NCBI GenBank assembly: GCA_023402275.1
Contig: JAEXCH010000002.1
Location: 1 to 64,000 of the forward strand
Direction: 5' to 3'
Source: Methanobacteriota archaeon
Lineage (GTDB): Archaea; Thermoplasmatota; Thermoplasmata; Methanomassiliicoccales; Methanomethylophilaceae
DNA length: 64,000 nt
A program made the translations under genes and the position numbers. The notes under the pieces were generated by a model. That model saw only the letters and a program-made list of their open reading frames with translations, was not told the origin of the DNA and searched no databases. Positions 43,518-51,698 of the stretch are shown here, piece after piece. How positions within the stretch are numbered: the stretch's first letter is position 1; every line of letters begins with the position of its first letter.

Positions 43518-44492
43518 GTGGAAGAAGGCGACCCAGTCATAATCGCAGACAGACTCTTCAGAAGTTATAGTTCTTTAACGAGAGGATCCTCAGAAAAAAT
43601 AGCTGTCAATAACATCTCTTTTGAGGTCAAGAAAGGAGAGATATATGGGATACTAGGACCAAACGGAGCCGGCAAAACGACCACAATAAAGATGCTGTCG
43701 ACCCTTCTGATCCCAACATCGGGAAAGGCGATAGTCCTCGGTGCAGACGTCTCTGATGATAAAGGCATGCGTGAGATAAGAAAGAGGATCAATGTAGTAT
43801 CCGGAGGAGAACGAGGCTTGTATTATCGTCTTTCCGGGCGTCAGAACCTTGAGTTCTTTGCCGATCTGTACGGAATACCGAAAAAGAAACAGAAGGATCT
43901 GATAAATAACCTTCTCTCTTTGGTGGAACTGTCCGAGGCCGCTGATATAAAGGTCGAGAACTACTCCAGAGGAATGAAACAAAGGATACATATCGCGCGG
44001 GCTCTGATAAACAGTCCGGAGATACTGTTCCTCGATGAACCAACCATTGGCCTTGACCCCGAGATATCAAAGGGAATAAGGAAACTTATCAGAAAACTAT
44101 CCGACAATGGAACGACTGTAATTCTTACAACCCATTATATGTTCGAAGCAGAGGAGCTCTGCGACCGCATGATAATATTGTCGCAAGGAAGCATAGTGGG
44201 CAGCGGCACTGTTACGGATATCAAGGAATCGATATCCGATGTGTCCTCGATACGAATAGTTACAAATGATGATCCTTCCGATGCTGTGCAGATGCTGATC
44301 ACAATGCAAGGTCTGGATGTGAGTACAACAAGACTGTTGAACGGAAGGTATGTTACGCAGATGCTTACCAGAAAGGAAGATGATATCTCGTCCTTCGAGG
44401 ATCTTTTCAAACCTTATCACACCATAAGCATCGGAAAGGAAGAACCGACCTTGGAGGATGCGTATCTCACACTTGTCAGCGGGGACGAATGA
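43518..44492 (+). CDS. ABC-2 type exporter, ATPase subunit (DrrA-like)
   Basis: About 324 residues with Walker A GPNGAGKTTTIK, signature NYSRGMKQRIHIARAL, Walker B ILFLDEPTIGLDPE and a C-terminal DrrA/DUF4162-type regulatory region. With the two following permeases it forms an exporter of the daunorubicin/Nod class. The substrate is unknown; lipids, peptides or drugs are all possible. The start is uncertain: GTG 43518 fits the promoter, while ATG 43497 and 43467 are in frame but lie at or before the TATA box. The stop overlaps the next ATG. Confidence 0.87.
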   Translation: MEEGDPVIIADRLFRSYSSLTRGSSEKIAVNNISFEVKKGEIYGILGPNGAGKTTTIKMLSTLLIPTSGKAIVLGADVSDDKGMREIRKRINVVSGGERGLYYRLSGRQNLEFFADLYGIPKKKQKDLINNLLSLVELSEAADIKVENYSRGMKQRIHIARALINSPEILFLDEPTIGLDPEISKGIRKLIRKLSDNGTTVILTTHYMFEAEELCDRMIILSQGSIVGSGTVTDIKESISDVSSIRIVTNDDPSDAVQMLITMQGLDVSTTRLLNGRYVTQMLTRKEDDISSFEDLFKPYHTISIGKEEPTLEDAYLTLVSGDE

Positions 44493-45277
44493 TGAACGCA
44501 AGGGCTGTGTCCGCATCCTTCAAACAGCAGGCGATACAGTTCCTCGCCGATCCCCAGTGGATAATCCCCAGTTTGGTCTGTCCTTTCCTTTTCACAATGG
44601 TTATGCTCTTCATATATCAGGATGTGACCGGACCGATAGTTCTTCAGGCCGTTCTCGGTGGCGGTGTCCTAGGTATGTGGGCAAACACCTTGTTCGCATC
44701 CAGTTATACGATATCATATGACAGGATGAACGGTACATTCGAATCGATGCTTGCCTCTCCGACCAGGATATTCGATATCCTTGTCGGAAGATCACTATGG
44801 AATGCCTTCATCGGCCTTATCAACGCTTTGCTGGTGTTCGTCATTGCGGAATTGATCTTCCAGACAGGAATGACACTTACGAATCCGATCGGTTTCTTCC
44901 TTACTTTGACGGCAACACTTCTTTCCTTGGCCTCCATGGGAATGTTGATCGCCACGGCATTCGTGTTCTCAAGGATGGGCAGATTCTTCTCCAGCATTGC
45001 TGAATATCCCATCTATGTTCTCAGCGGTGCCCTTGTTCCCATAACATTGCTTCCTCAGGGATTGCAATATGTGTCATACATCTTGGCACCGTCATGGGGA
45101 GTGGATGCAATGAAATACACTGCATTGGAAGGATACACGAGCATGATGGGAGTTTCACTTGCGGTGGACATATTCATGCTGATAGCACTATCATCTATCT
45201 TCCTAGTATTGGCTTTCTTCATAATGAGCAAAGCGGAAAGAGCGATACTGAGAAGCGGAACGGCCACGAGGTATTGA
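44489..45277 (+). CDS. ABC-2 type exporter permease 1
   Basis: 262 residues with six hydrophobic segments and the ABC-2 permease family pattern (ILVGRSLWNAFIGLINALLVF, ISLP-like region near SGALVPITLLPQGLQYVSYI). It begins at ATG-ATG overlapping the ATPase stop. Paired with a second, related permease 1 bp downstream, suggesting a heterodimeric channel. Confidence 0.87.
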   Translation: MMNARAVSASFKQQAIQFLADPQWIIPSLVCPFLFTMVMLFIYQDVTGPIVLQAVLGGGVLGMWANTLFASSYTISYDRMNGTFESMLASPTRIFDILVGRSLWNAFIGLINALLVFVIAELIFQTGMTLTNPIGFFLTLTATLLSLASMGMLIATAFVFSRMGRFFSSIAEYPIYVLSGALVPITLLPQGLQYVSYILAPSWGVDAMKYTALEGYTSMMGVSLAVDIFMLIALSSIFLVLAFFIMSKAERAILRSGTATRY

Positions 45278-45278
45278 G

Positions 45279-46082
45279 ATGTACGGATATGGGAATACGG
45301 CACAGATATTGAAGGCGTCCGCCAAAAGCACCTTCATAACCAGATTCACCACGATGCATCCTGTTCTTTGGATACTCCAGATACTCATAACCTCCTTCTT
45401 CACAATGTACTTCTTTGTGATCCTTGCCGAATATGTCGGTAATCCCGAGGTCACAGTGACTTACGTTGTCATAGGGAATGCGGTACAGAGCATTGCAGCG
45501 ACCACCCTCTATTCAGTGACGGAGATCCCAGGTGTAGAGAAGCATACGGGTACTCTAGGCGCACTGACCCAGTCTCCCGCATCGCTCTTCAGTGTATTCT
45601 TGGGGATGTCTGTTTTCAGTATATTCACCGGAATGATCGCTATGATGATGTCCTTGGGTTATGCCGCATTCATATTCGGAATAGATTTCTCCTCATGCAA
45701 TTTCCTTTCCGTTGGTGTGATACTCATACTCACCTGCCTATCGTTGACAGGTATGGGAATGATGATCGGCAGTGTTGGGATAAGATTGAGGACAGCTTCT
45801 ATAATAGCCAACATCGTGGCGTACATCGGACTGCTGATAAGCGGGGTCAACTTCCCCGTCTCATATCTTCCGGAATGGGTGCAGACGATATCCTATTGCA
45901 TGCCTTTGACCTATGCTGTAGAAGCAACCCGTGATGCTGTAAATGGTGCTGATCTCACCTCAATATCCGGGTCACTGGGCATCATGATCCTGCTGGGCCT
46001 GATATTCATAATCATTGCATGGTTCTCCTTCAGATATTTCGAGAGGAGTTCAAGGAAGAGCGGAAGGATGGATTCGTTCTGA
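45279..46082 (+). CDS. ABC-2 type exporter permease 2
   Basis: 267 residues with six hydrophobic segments, homologous in plan to the preceding permease (AATTLYSVTEIPGVEKHTGTL, ISGVNFPVSYLPEWVQTISYC). It starts 1 bp after the previous stop. The C-terminal tail is basic (RYFERSSRKSGRMDSF). Completes the three-gene exporter. Confidence 0.86.
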   Translation: MYGYGNTAQILKASAKSTFITRFTTMHPVLWILQILITSFFTMYFFVILAEYVGNPEVTVTYVVIGNAVQSIAATTLYSVTEIPGVEKHTGTLGALTQSPASLFSVFLGMSVFSIFTGMIAMMMSLGYAAFIFGIDFSSCNFLSVGVILILTCLSLTGMGMMIGSVGIRLRTASIIANIVAYIGLLISGVNFPVSYLPEWVQTISYCMPLTYAVEATRDAVNGADLTSISGSLGIMILLGLIFIIIAWFSFRYFERSSRKSGRMDSF

Positions 46083-46085
46083 AGT

Positions 46086-46095
46086 CTTATAAACC
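46086..46095 (+). promoter_or_regulatory. TATA box of dcd
   Basis: CTTATAAACC is centred 25 bp upstream of ATG 46115, fixing that ATG as a leaderless start instead of ATGs further upstream. Confidence 0.55.
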
Positions 46096-46114
46096 ATACA
46101 TGCAATGCAACAGC

Positions 46115-46603
46115 ATGGCAATACTTTCTGACAAGGATATACTGGCTGGGATGGAGTCGGGATATCTAGGAATAAGCGATTATCACGAAAGAGGATTGAC
46201 CCCCAACGGTTACGATCTGAGGATATCCGAGATATCCATAAGAGGGGACCCGGATATCAAAAAGGAGGGTACCGTTAAGATCCCTCCAAGGACCATGTTC
46301 TACGTGTCTACGATAGAAAGGGTACGCATGCCTACGGACATTTGTGCCCAACTTTGGATGAGGACCACTTGGATCAGGAAAGGATGCATCGGAGCATTCG
46401 GCAAGATCGATGCGGGTTTTGAGGGTACACTTACACTAGGCGCATTCAACGCGACCGATGAAGTTGTTGAGATACCGATAGGTGAGAGATTCTGTCAGAT
46501 GATATTCGAAACCCTGACAACCGTCTCGGATAAGGATTATTCACAGAGGAGCGGTAACTACCAGGGGCAGACAGGCGTGACGCTTGATCCCTTGAAAAAG
46601 TGA
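46115..46603 (+). CDS. dcd: dCTP deaminase / dUTPase family protein
   Basis: Converts dCTP to dUTP, and in some archaea on to dUMP. 162 residues of the trimeric dUTPase fold: MAILSDKDILAGMESGYLGI, LTPNGYDLRIS, RMPTDICAQLWMRTTWIRKG and GAFGKIDAGFEGTLTLGAFN (the Dcd signature with the catalytic region). Shorter than bacterial Dcd (about 190). Start chosen by the TATA box position. Whether it also acts as a dUTPase cannot be told by eye. Confidence 0.87.
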   Translation: MAILSDKDILAGMESGYLGISDYHERGLTPNGYDLRISEISIRGDPDIKKEGTVKIPPRTMFYVSTIERVRMPTDICAQLWMRTTWIRKGCIGAFGKIDAGFEGTLTLGAFNATDEVVEIPIGERFCQMIFETLTTVSDKDYSQRSGNYQGQTGVTLDPLKK

Positions 46604-47608
46604 TCAGCTCTCACGTATGATGTCGAGAACATAGACGCTCATTGTAGGTGAGTATGTCTTTAGTTCAGAAACCTTGTCAATGCAGACCCCGTATCCGCTT
46701 GACCTCATTCTTTCTTTTATCTCTTCAATGAAGGGTTCCATTTCCGACCTCTCCATTATCCTATGCATATGAACGGTACCGCCAACCTTTGTTCTTGATA
46801 GGGCGGCATCGAGAAATGTGTCGGCCATTTGCGGCAGGTTCATTATTATTCTGTCAGCATAAGGAAGTTCTTTGATGACCACTGATGAATCTCCCGTCAA
46901 AGGAACTATGTTGTAGATATGATTCAGTTCCTTGTTCCTCATTGCATAGGATCCTGCATCCGGGTTCAGATCTATCGAGTATACCATCGACGGATATGAT
47001 AGCTTACATATTATGAGGCCGAAGGGTGCTACACCTGCGAACAAGTCTATTATCACCTCGCCATCTTTCACTAAGGATGCGACCCTGGATCTTTCTGTTG
47101 CAAGTCTTGGGTTGAAGTAGACCTTTGCCGGATCGACTGCCATCCTGACACCGAATTCCTTGTGTATCGTCTCCGATCCTCCTGTGCCTGCTATCTGCTC
47201 CAGTTCCCTTATTCTAAGGTCTCCCTTGACACCAGAATCCATGAAGACCGTTCTTAATGAGGGAGTAACGGACATCAAAGCTCTTCCGATCTCTGATCTA
47301 TATGGTAACAACTCATCCGTGAGTTTTATTATGGCCACGTCCCCGATGATATCATATGATGTAGGAAGGTCCTCCTTCAATTCCTGTGGTATCTCTGCCA
47401 CTTCCTTGTAATCAGTGGGGGTGCTTTCCAACGATTCTAATTCCGCATCCACCATCTCATATCCTTCATAGCTTCCAGATATTATGGGAATGAGAAGGAA
47501 ATCGCCTTCGGAACCTATCTTCCTTCCTGTGTCCAGAAGGTTCTCGTTCATCAGCTTTGTTCTTACATGTTCCCCATCTTTCTTTGGAACACGTATGCAG
47601 TTTCCCAT
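46604..47608 (-). CDS. trm5: tRNA (guanine37-N1)-methyltransferase, Trm5 family
   Basis: Methylates G37 next to the anticodon, preventing frameshifts; in archaea also the first step to wyosine. 334 residues: N-terminal D1-like segment (CIRVPKKDGEHVRTKLMNEN), central RNA-binding part (PYRSEIGRALMSVTPSLRTV) and a class I SAM domain with IIDLFAGVAPFGLIICKL and NLPQMADTFLD. The related Taw2 enzyme cannot be fully excluded, though the NLP motif favours Trm5. It begins right after dphB, in the same transcript. Confidence 0.87.
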   Translation of the reverse strand: MGNCIRVPKKDGEHVRTKLMNENLLDTGRKIGSEGDFLLIPIISGSYEGYEMVDAELESLESTPTDYKEVAEIPQELKEDLPTSYDIIGDVAIIKLTDELLPYRSEIGRALMSVTPSLRTVFMDSGVKGDLRIRELEQIAGTGGSETIHKEFGVRMAVDPAKVYFNPRLATERSRVASLVKDGEVIIDLFAGVAPFGLIICKLSYPSMVYSIDLNPDAGSYAMRNKELNHIYNIVPLTGDSSVVIKELPYADRIIMNLPQMADTFLDAALSRTKVGGTVHMHRIMERSEMEPFIEEIKERMRSSGYGVCIDKVSELKTYSPTMSVYVLDIIRES

Positions 47609-47609
47609 C

Positions 47610-48410
47610 TCAATCCTCTTCGTCGATTATCTCTTTCGGGGCTCCTGCGAAATCCACCAGAGCATACGCTTCCATGAAATGCAGATCTCCAGGTAGTACA
47701 AGTGTCTGCAACGGTGAACCCAGATCCATCTTCATAAGGTCCTGAGGATATCCTGCGAATATCTTCTCATCTTTGGATCCAACGTTGGATGCTGCACATA
47801 TCACGGTGTTCTCAGTTATCAGACCTTCACCCCACTTCTTCTCACCCTCCATCAACCATTCAAGGGCTTGGTGTGCTGTCATGTACCTCAATTCATCGGC
47901 TCGGATATCCAGGAGTATCATTGTGTGGAGACCTCTGTCCTTGTTCTGTTTTATGTTGTCATAAGGCGATCTGGGCTGATAATCCGCCTCCAGAAAAGGA
48001 AGGGTCACGGTCCTCCCAAATTTATACGGCTGCAGTCCGAGGGATGTGGGACAAGCTCCGAATATCGATACGCCATGTATGACTCTGACCGGAATTCCTT
48101 CCTCCACAGCCTGTATCCTCAGATCCACGTGGGTTGTGGCCAGCATCGTGTCCCCTGCGGTAACGAATCCTACTCTCATCGTTCTTGCATCATTGATTAT
48201 TACATCCTCTTCCTCCACCTGTGATCTGTGGACCATTGTTATCTTCTTACCGAGCATCGATTCAAGATCACCTATACTTGCCCCTACAAGCGTGGAAGTA
48301 TAGAACTCTGCATAGATCTTATCGCATTCCTTCAATGCGTTCAGTCCTTTGACCGTCATACCGTCAGTGCCGCTGAGGCCCAATCCGACGAACACAAGTT
48401 CAGATGTCAT
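47610..48410 (-). CDS. dphB: Diphthine synthase
   Basis: A SAM-dependent methylation step of diphthamide formation on elongation factor 2. 266 residues of the tetrapyrrole-methylase fold: ELVFVGLGLSGTDGMTVKGL, VTAGDTMLATTHVDLRIQA, IHGVSIFGACPTSLGLQPYKFGR. Length is normal for archaeal DphB. A TATA-like GTTTAATCC (48432-48441) is centred about 26 bp before the ATG, so it is probably leaderless. Confidence 0.94.
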   Translation of the reverse strand: MTSELVFVGLGLSGTDGMTVKGLNALKECDKIYAEFYTSTLVGASIGDLESMLGKKITMVHRSQVEEEDVIINDARTMRVGFVTAGDTMLATTHVDLRIQAVEEGIPVRVIHGVSIFGACPTSLGLQPYKFGRTVTLPFLEADYQPRSPYDNIKQNKDRGLHTMILLDIRADELRYMTAHQALEWLMEGEKKWGEGLITENTVICAASNVGSKDEKIFAGYPQDLMKMDLGSPLQTLVLPGDLHFMEAYALVDFAGAPKEIIDEED

Positions 48411-48742
48411 CAGGGAATGATTGATATCCTCGGATTAAACGATTATGTAAAAATGAGTCAATATCGGTCGGTCATCCTCCTGCCGATGTCTTCCAAGAAG
48501 TCTATTTCAGCATACTGAAATTGTTTGGGATGCTGACGGTTTCCATATTCTTATTGTAATATCCTGACCTTCTGTTACGACCATCCTGTGAGAACACGGA
48601 CACAAAATACGATGGGCATACTCTTGTTCGTCCACCCATTGATCATTGATATTCACGTTGACGGACAATATCGATATCCTTGGAATATTCAGACTGAAAT
48701 GAGATATAAAAGAAATTGCCGGCTGGATGCCGGCTTTGAGGT
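48411..48742. other. 332-bp gene-free stretch between dphB and the acetyl-CoA synthetase gene
   Basis: It contains the dphB promoter (48432-48441), a perfect hairpin ATTTCAG-CATA-CTGAAAT (48504-48521) and the terminator hairpin of the acetyl-CoA synthetase gene (48718-48734). In the remaining about 180 bp I see nothing identifiable. Confidence 0.5.
48718..48734 (-). terminator. Terminator hairpin of the acetyl-CoA synthetase gene
   Basis: GCCGGC-ATCCA-GCCGGC (minus strand) lies 8 bp after the stop codon and is followed by AATTTCTTTTAT. A compact GC stem with a T-rich tail fits a terminator. Confidence 0.65.
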
Positions 48743-50836
48743 TTAATTGAGTGTACAGAGAGCGTCGACAGCCCAGCAGCCTTCGCCCTTCTTTCCTACT
48801 ATGACAGGATTGATCTCGAGCTCATATATCTCGGGGTTCTCCACCGATATCATGACTATCCTTCTGATCATATCCTTCATGGCTTCCACGTCAGCAAGGG
48901 GGAGTCCCCTTGCACCAGACATGAGCTTGTATGCCTTGGTCGATGTTATCATCTTGTCCAACTGCTGTTCGCTCATAGGAACATGGGCCTGAGATATCTC
49001 TCCCAGTATCTCGACGTATATACCGCCGAGACCGAATGATATAACAGGGCCGAACTGAACGTCCCTTATCATGGAGAGTATCACTTCCTGTCCGAAGACC
49101 ATCTGCTGTATCGATACACCATCGAGTCTTGCGTTTGGCTTCGCAGCTTTACAGTTGGCCATGATCTTGTCGAATGCTGCCTTTGCTTCGTCAGCGTTCT
49201 TCACACCGACGACCACACCGCCGACATCGGTCTTGTGCGCTATGTCGGGTGAGAGGATCTTCATGACAACAGGGTATCCTATTCTGTCACATTCCTTTGC
49301 GGCCTCATCGGCACTCTTAACGGTTGCCTCTCCAGGAGTGGGCATCCCGTATGCGGAGAATATGCTCTTTCCTTCCGATTCGGTGAGTGCCTTCCTTCCC
49401 TCTGCCTTTGCTTTTGCGATGATCTTCTGAGCAACATCCTTTCCTCCGGAAACTGATGGTGTCTTCATCGGATCGTGCTTCTCTTCGCTCCTTACTGTAT
49501 ATTTCCTCAATATGGAGAGTGCACGTACTGCCCGGTCTGGTGTTGGGAAGCAGGGTATCTTTCCTTCTCTGAGGATCCTGTTCGCCCTCTCACACTTCTC
49601 CCCGCCTGGGAAACAGCATGTTGTGGGGACCGGTATATCATCCCTCATCTCAACGATTATCTGAGCTATGCTCTCGAGATCGGCGGTGTCGAGAGGGGAT
49701 CCCATTATGACCAGACCTCCGACGCCGGGGTCCTTCACGACAGCATTTATGGCTCCCTTGAAGTACTCTGCCTTGGCATCTCCCCTTACGTCGATGGGGT
49801 TGGTCAGACCTGCGATGGTCGGAACAGCCTTCTTGATGTTCTCGATCGTCTCAGGAGTGAGTTTTGCAGCCTCTATGTAAGGTGCGTTGAATGTCGCGTC
49901 CGCAGACATGACACCGAGTCCGCCTGCGTTCGTTATGATCGCTATTCCATCCTTTTTCATAGGACTGCATGTGCTGAACACAGACAGAGCATCGAACATC
50001 TCATCGAGGTCCTGTGCCCTATGCATGTTGAGCTTGTTGAATATGACATCATTGACAGCGTCAGAGCCAGCAAGCGATCCTGTGTGTGATGATGCTGCTG
50101 CGGATCCTGCTTCGGTCTTCCCTGATTTGAACACGACGATCGGTTTCTTCATCTTCAGGTTCTCGATCGTATCAACGAGCTTTGCTCCATTGGAGATACC
50201 TTCGAAGTACATACCGATTACTTTCGTATCTGGATCCTCTATCAGGTCACCAATGACGTCGGCCTCATCGACATCGCTCTTGTTACCGAATGTCATGAAG
50301 TTGGCGATACCGATGTTGTTGAGCTTTGACCACTCAAGGATCGATGATCCCAACGCTCCGGACTGGGAGAGTATGGACATGTTACCTGCCGGAGGAAGGA
50401 TGTGGGTGAATGTGAAGTTCATACCGTGTTTGACGTTCATGTTACCGAAACAGTTCGGTCCGACTATCCTTACACCGTATTTCTTTGCCTCAGAGAGAAG
50501 CTGCTCCTCGAGCTTTGCTCCCTCCGGGCCTTCCTCTTTGAATCCTGCGGACAGAATGGATGTGTATTTTATCCCTGCCGCACCGAGATTCTTCATCTCC
50601 TCTATGGCCTGAATGTTCTTCACAGCTATGACCGCAAGTTCGATCGGTTCTCCTACATCCTTCACTGAGGGGTAGGCCTTTATTCCCTGTATCTCGCCGC
50701 CTTTAGGATTTATGGCGTAAAGTTTTCCTTCGTACCCTGCGTCGATCATGTTCTTAAGAAGCATGCCGCCCAGTTTGGTCGTGTCCGCAGATGCGCCTAT
50801 TATGGCGACTGATGCGGGTGTAAAGTAAGACTTCAT
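48743..50836 (-). CDS. acd: Acetate--CoA ligase (ADP-forming), fused alpha-beta subunits
   Basis: Makes ATP from acetyl-CoA (or another acyl-CoA), ADP and phosphate. 697 residues: CoA-binding domain (1-130; YFTPASVAIIGASADTTKLGG), succinyl-CoA-synthetase-like parts with the phospho-histidine in ASSHTGSLAGSDAVNDVIF (about 250), and an ATP-grasp domain (about 470-697; GYPVVMKILSPDIAHKTDVGGV, RLDGVSIQQMVFGQEVILSM). Alpha and beta parts are on one chain, as in many archaeal and protist enzymes. It is a single-gene transcript, and its high similarity of codon choice to translation genes suggests strong expression. Confidence 0.93.
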   Translation of the reverse strand: MKSYFTPASVAIIGASADTTKLGGMLLKNMIDAGYEGKLYAINPKGGEIQGIKAYPSVKDVGEPIELAVIAVKNIQAIEEMKNLGAAGIKYTSILSAGFKEEGPEGAKLEEQLLSEAKKYGVRIVGPNCFGNMNVKHGMNFTFTHILPPAGNMSILSQSGALGSSILEWSKLNNIGIANFMTFGNKSDVDEADVIGDLIEDPDTKVIGMYFEGISNGAKLVDTIENLKMKKPIVVFKSGKTEAGSAAASSHTGSLAGSDAVNDVIFNKLNMHRAQDLDEMFDALSVFSTCSPMKKDGIAIITNAGGLGVMSADATFNAPYIEAAKLTPETIENIKKAVPTIAGLTNPIDVRGDAKAEYFKGAINAVVKDPGVGGLVIMGSPLDTADLESIAQIIVEMRDDIPVPTTCCFPGGEKCERANRILREGKIPCFPTPDRAVRALSILRKYTVRSEEKHDPMKTPSVSGGKDVAQKIIAKAKAEGRKALTESEGKSIFSAYGMPTPGEATVKSADEAAKECDRIGYPVVMKILSPDIAHKTDVGGVVVGVKNADEAKAAFDKIMANCKAAKPNARLDGVSIQQMVFGQEVILSMIRDVQFGPVISFGLGGIYVEILGEISQAHVPMSEQQLDKMITSTKAYKLMSGARGLPLADVEAMKDMIRRIVMISVENPEIYELEINPVIVGKKGEGCWAVDALCTLN

Positions 50837-51087
50837 AGGGCACTGTAACTAAATCTTCTTAGATAAAGCTAACCGTGGAAATCGTAGAATAGGGGCACTT
50901 TTCGTATAATATTTTACGAATTTCGTATTTTAAAGGAATATTTTCACGGAATTCGGGAAAATTCGACAATAAATAGATAATATAGAAAGTATCAGTCAAT
51001 TTGATACACTAAAATACGTTGATTGTCGGAATCAATATGATTTCGTATGTCAGGATGTTTTAAGAATGAGGCCCGCATACTATATAT
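50837..51087 (-). promoter_or_regulatory. Upstream region of acd with alternating TTCGTA half-sites
   Basis: A TATA-like CTTTATCTAAG lies near 50861-50873. Further upstream are three half-sites TTCGTA (50901-50906), TACGAA (50915-50920) and TTCGTA (50922-50927). The outer two flank the inverted middle one, giving two overlapping dyads. A separate dyad GTATCA/TGATAC lies at 50989-51007. These are candidate operators for acd or for the RNA downstream. Confidence 0.4.
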
Positions 51088-51303
51088 GCCGAGCCGGCAG
51101 AGGGGCATGATCCATGATTGCCATATGCACGGAACGGCGAACAGTGACCCTGTCCCTGAAAAGGGGCTCTTGCGGTAGCAGCGATGTGTCATCGTGGCCG
51201 TGACCGGAAGCCAACGCAGGGTCCGACACATACTCCCGGCGTAAGTCAGTGCTTCGAGACCGGTGTCATCATCGGACCATGAAAAAGTGTGTTAACGCTC
51301 GGG
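51088..51303 (+). ncRNA. Candidate structured non-coding RNA, class not recognised
   Basis: This GC-rich block in AT-rich surroundings has no gene. Its ends pair: CCGAGC (51089-51094) with GCTCGG (51297-51302). A long-range helix GACCCTG (51146-51152) / CAGGGTC (51217-51223) encloses three hairpins: CCCT-GAAA-AGGG (51154-51165), CGATG-TGT-CATCG (51182-51194) and TGGCCG-TGAC-CGG with an AAG bulge then CCA (51195-51213). Downstream is CCGGTG-TCAT-CATCGG (51260-51275). A TATA-like TTTTAAG (51058-51064) precedes it and TCTGTTT follows. I do not find the conserved core of RNase P RNA or the SRP helix-8 motif, though either could be too divergent for the eye. Confidence 0.45.
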
Positions 51304-51345
51304 AGACACTTCTGTTTAAGATGCTAGTTTATTCTATCAATAATA

Positions 51346-51378
51346 TAATGAAGTTCACATCAATGGCATACTTCATTA
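51346..51378. promoter_or_regulatory. Dyad upstream of the antitoxin-like gene
   Basis: TAATGAAGT (51346-51354) and ACTTCATTA (51370-51378) form a perfect 9-bp inverted repeat with a 15-bp spacer, ending 46 bp before the start codon. Phd/YefM-type antitoxins often repress their own promoters through such dyads. Confidence 0.45.
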
Positions 51379-51424
51379 CAAATTACAAAAGAATACAAGT
51401 AGTTGCATACCAATTCTAATTATT

Positions 51425-51676
51425 ATGAGTAATAATGAGAGTACACAAACTAACGTAGATGTGTCTCCGATCACAGATAGAATTATTAAGTGGGATGACC
51501 CACTGATCAAGTCTCCAAATAGCAACATTGTGATCGTAAGCAAAAAAGAATGGAACGACATCATGGAAACATTAGCAATTCTATCGGATCCGGAAACACT
51601 CTCTGCGATCGAGGAGGCTAGAAACACGCCGACTTCAGAATTGGAGAAGATGAATTGGAGAGACCTACTACAATAA
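51425..51676 (+). CDS. Antitoxin-like small protein (Phd/YefM type), no toxin partner seen
   Basis: 83 residues. The central and C-terminal part, IVIVSKKEWNDIMETLAILSDPETLSAIEEAR followed by NWRDLL, matches the pattern of Phd/YefM antitoxins (hydroxyl/acidic -EW-, ETL-I-LSDP, then a toxin-neutralising tail). The N-terminal DNA-binding half is shortened and polar. No RelE/YoeB- or Doc-like toxin lies next to it: upstream is the RNA candidate, downstream a convergent peptidase. AT-rich codons differ from neighbours, suggesting acquisition. An orphan antitoxin or a regulator is likely. Confidence 0.55.
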   Translation: MSNNESTQTNVDVSPITDRIIKWDDPLIKSPNSNIVIVSKKEWNDIMETLAILSDPETLSAIEEARNTPTSELEKMNWRDLLQ

Positions 51677-51698
51677 AAAAATAAAAATGAGCCTTAGC

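Noticed and set aside
48411..48742. Extra small gene between dphB and acd
   Set aside because: All frames are short, without ribosome binding site or protein-like composition; only regulatory hairpins are supported.
51240..51275. C/D-box RNA on the minus strand (ATGATGA followed by CTGA)
   Set aside because: The boxes are spaced plausibly, but no matching C'/D' pair and terminal stem were found, and the plus-strand fold explains the region better.
51088..51303. Identification of the structured RNA as RNase P RNA or SRP 7S RNA
   Set aside because: I looked for the RNase P core (GAGGAAAGUC-type and ACAGAAAC-type segments) and the SRP helix-8 core (CAGG-GGAA-AGCA type) on both strands and found neither. 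The GACCGGAAGCC segment only superficially resembles an SRP tetraloop.
51425..51676. Complete toxin-antitoxin pair
   Set aside because: No frame of toxin size follows or precedes the antitoxin-like gene; the next gene is a convergent metallopeptidase.
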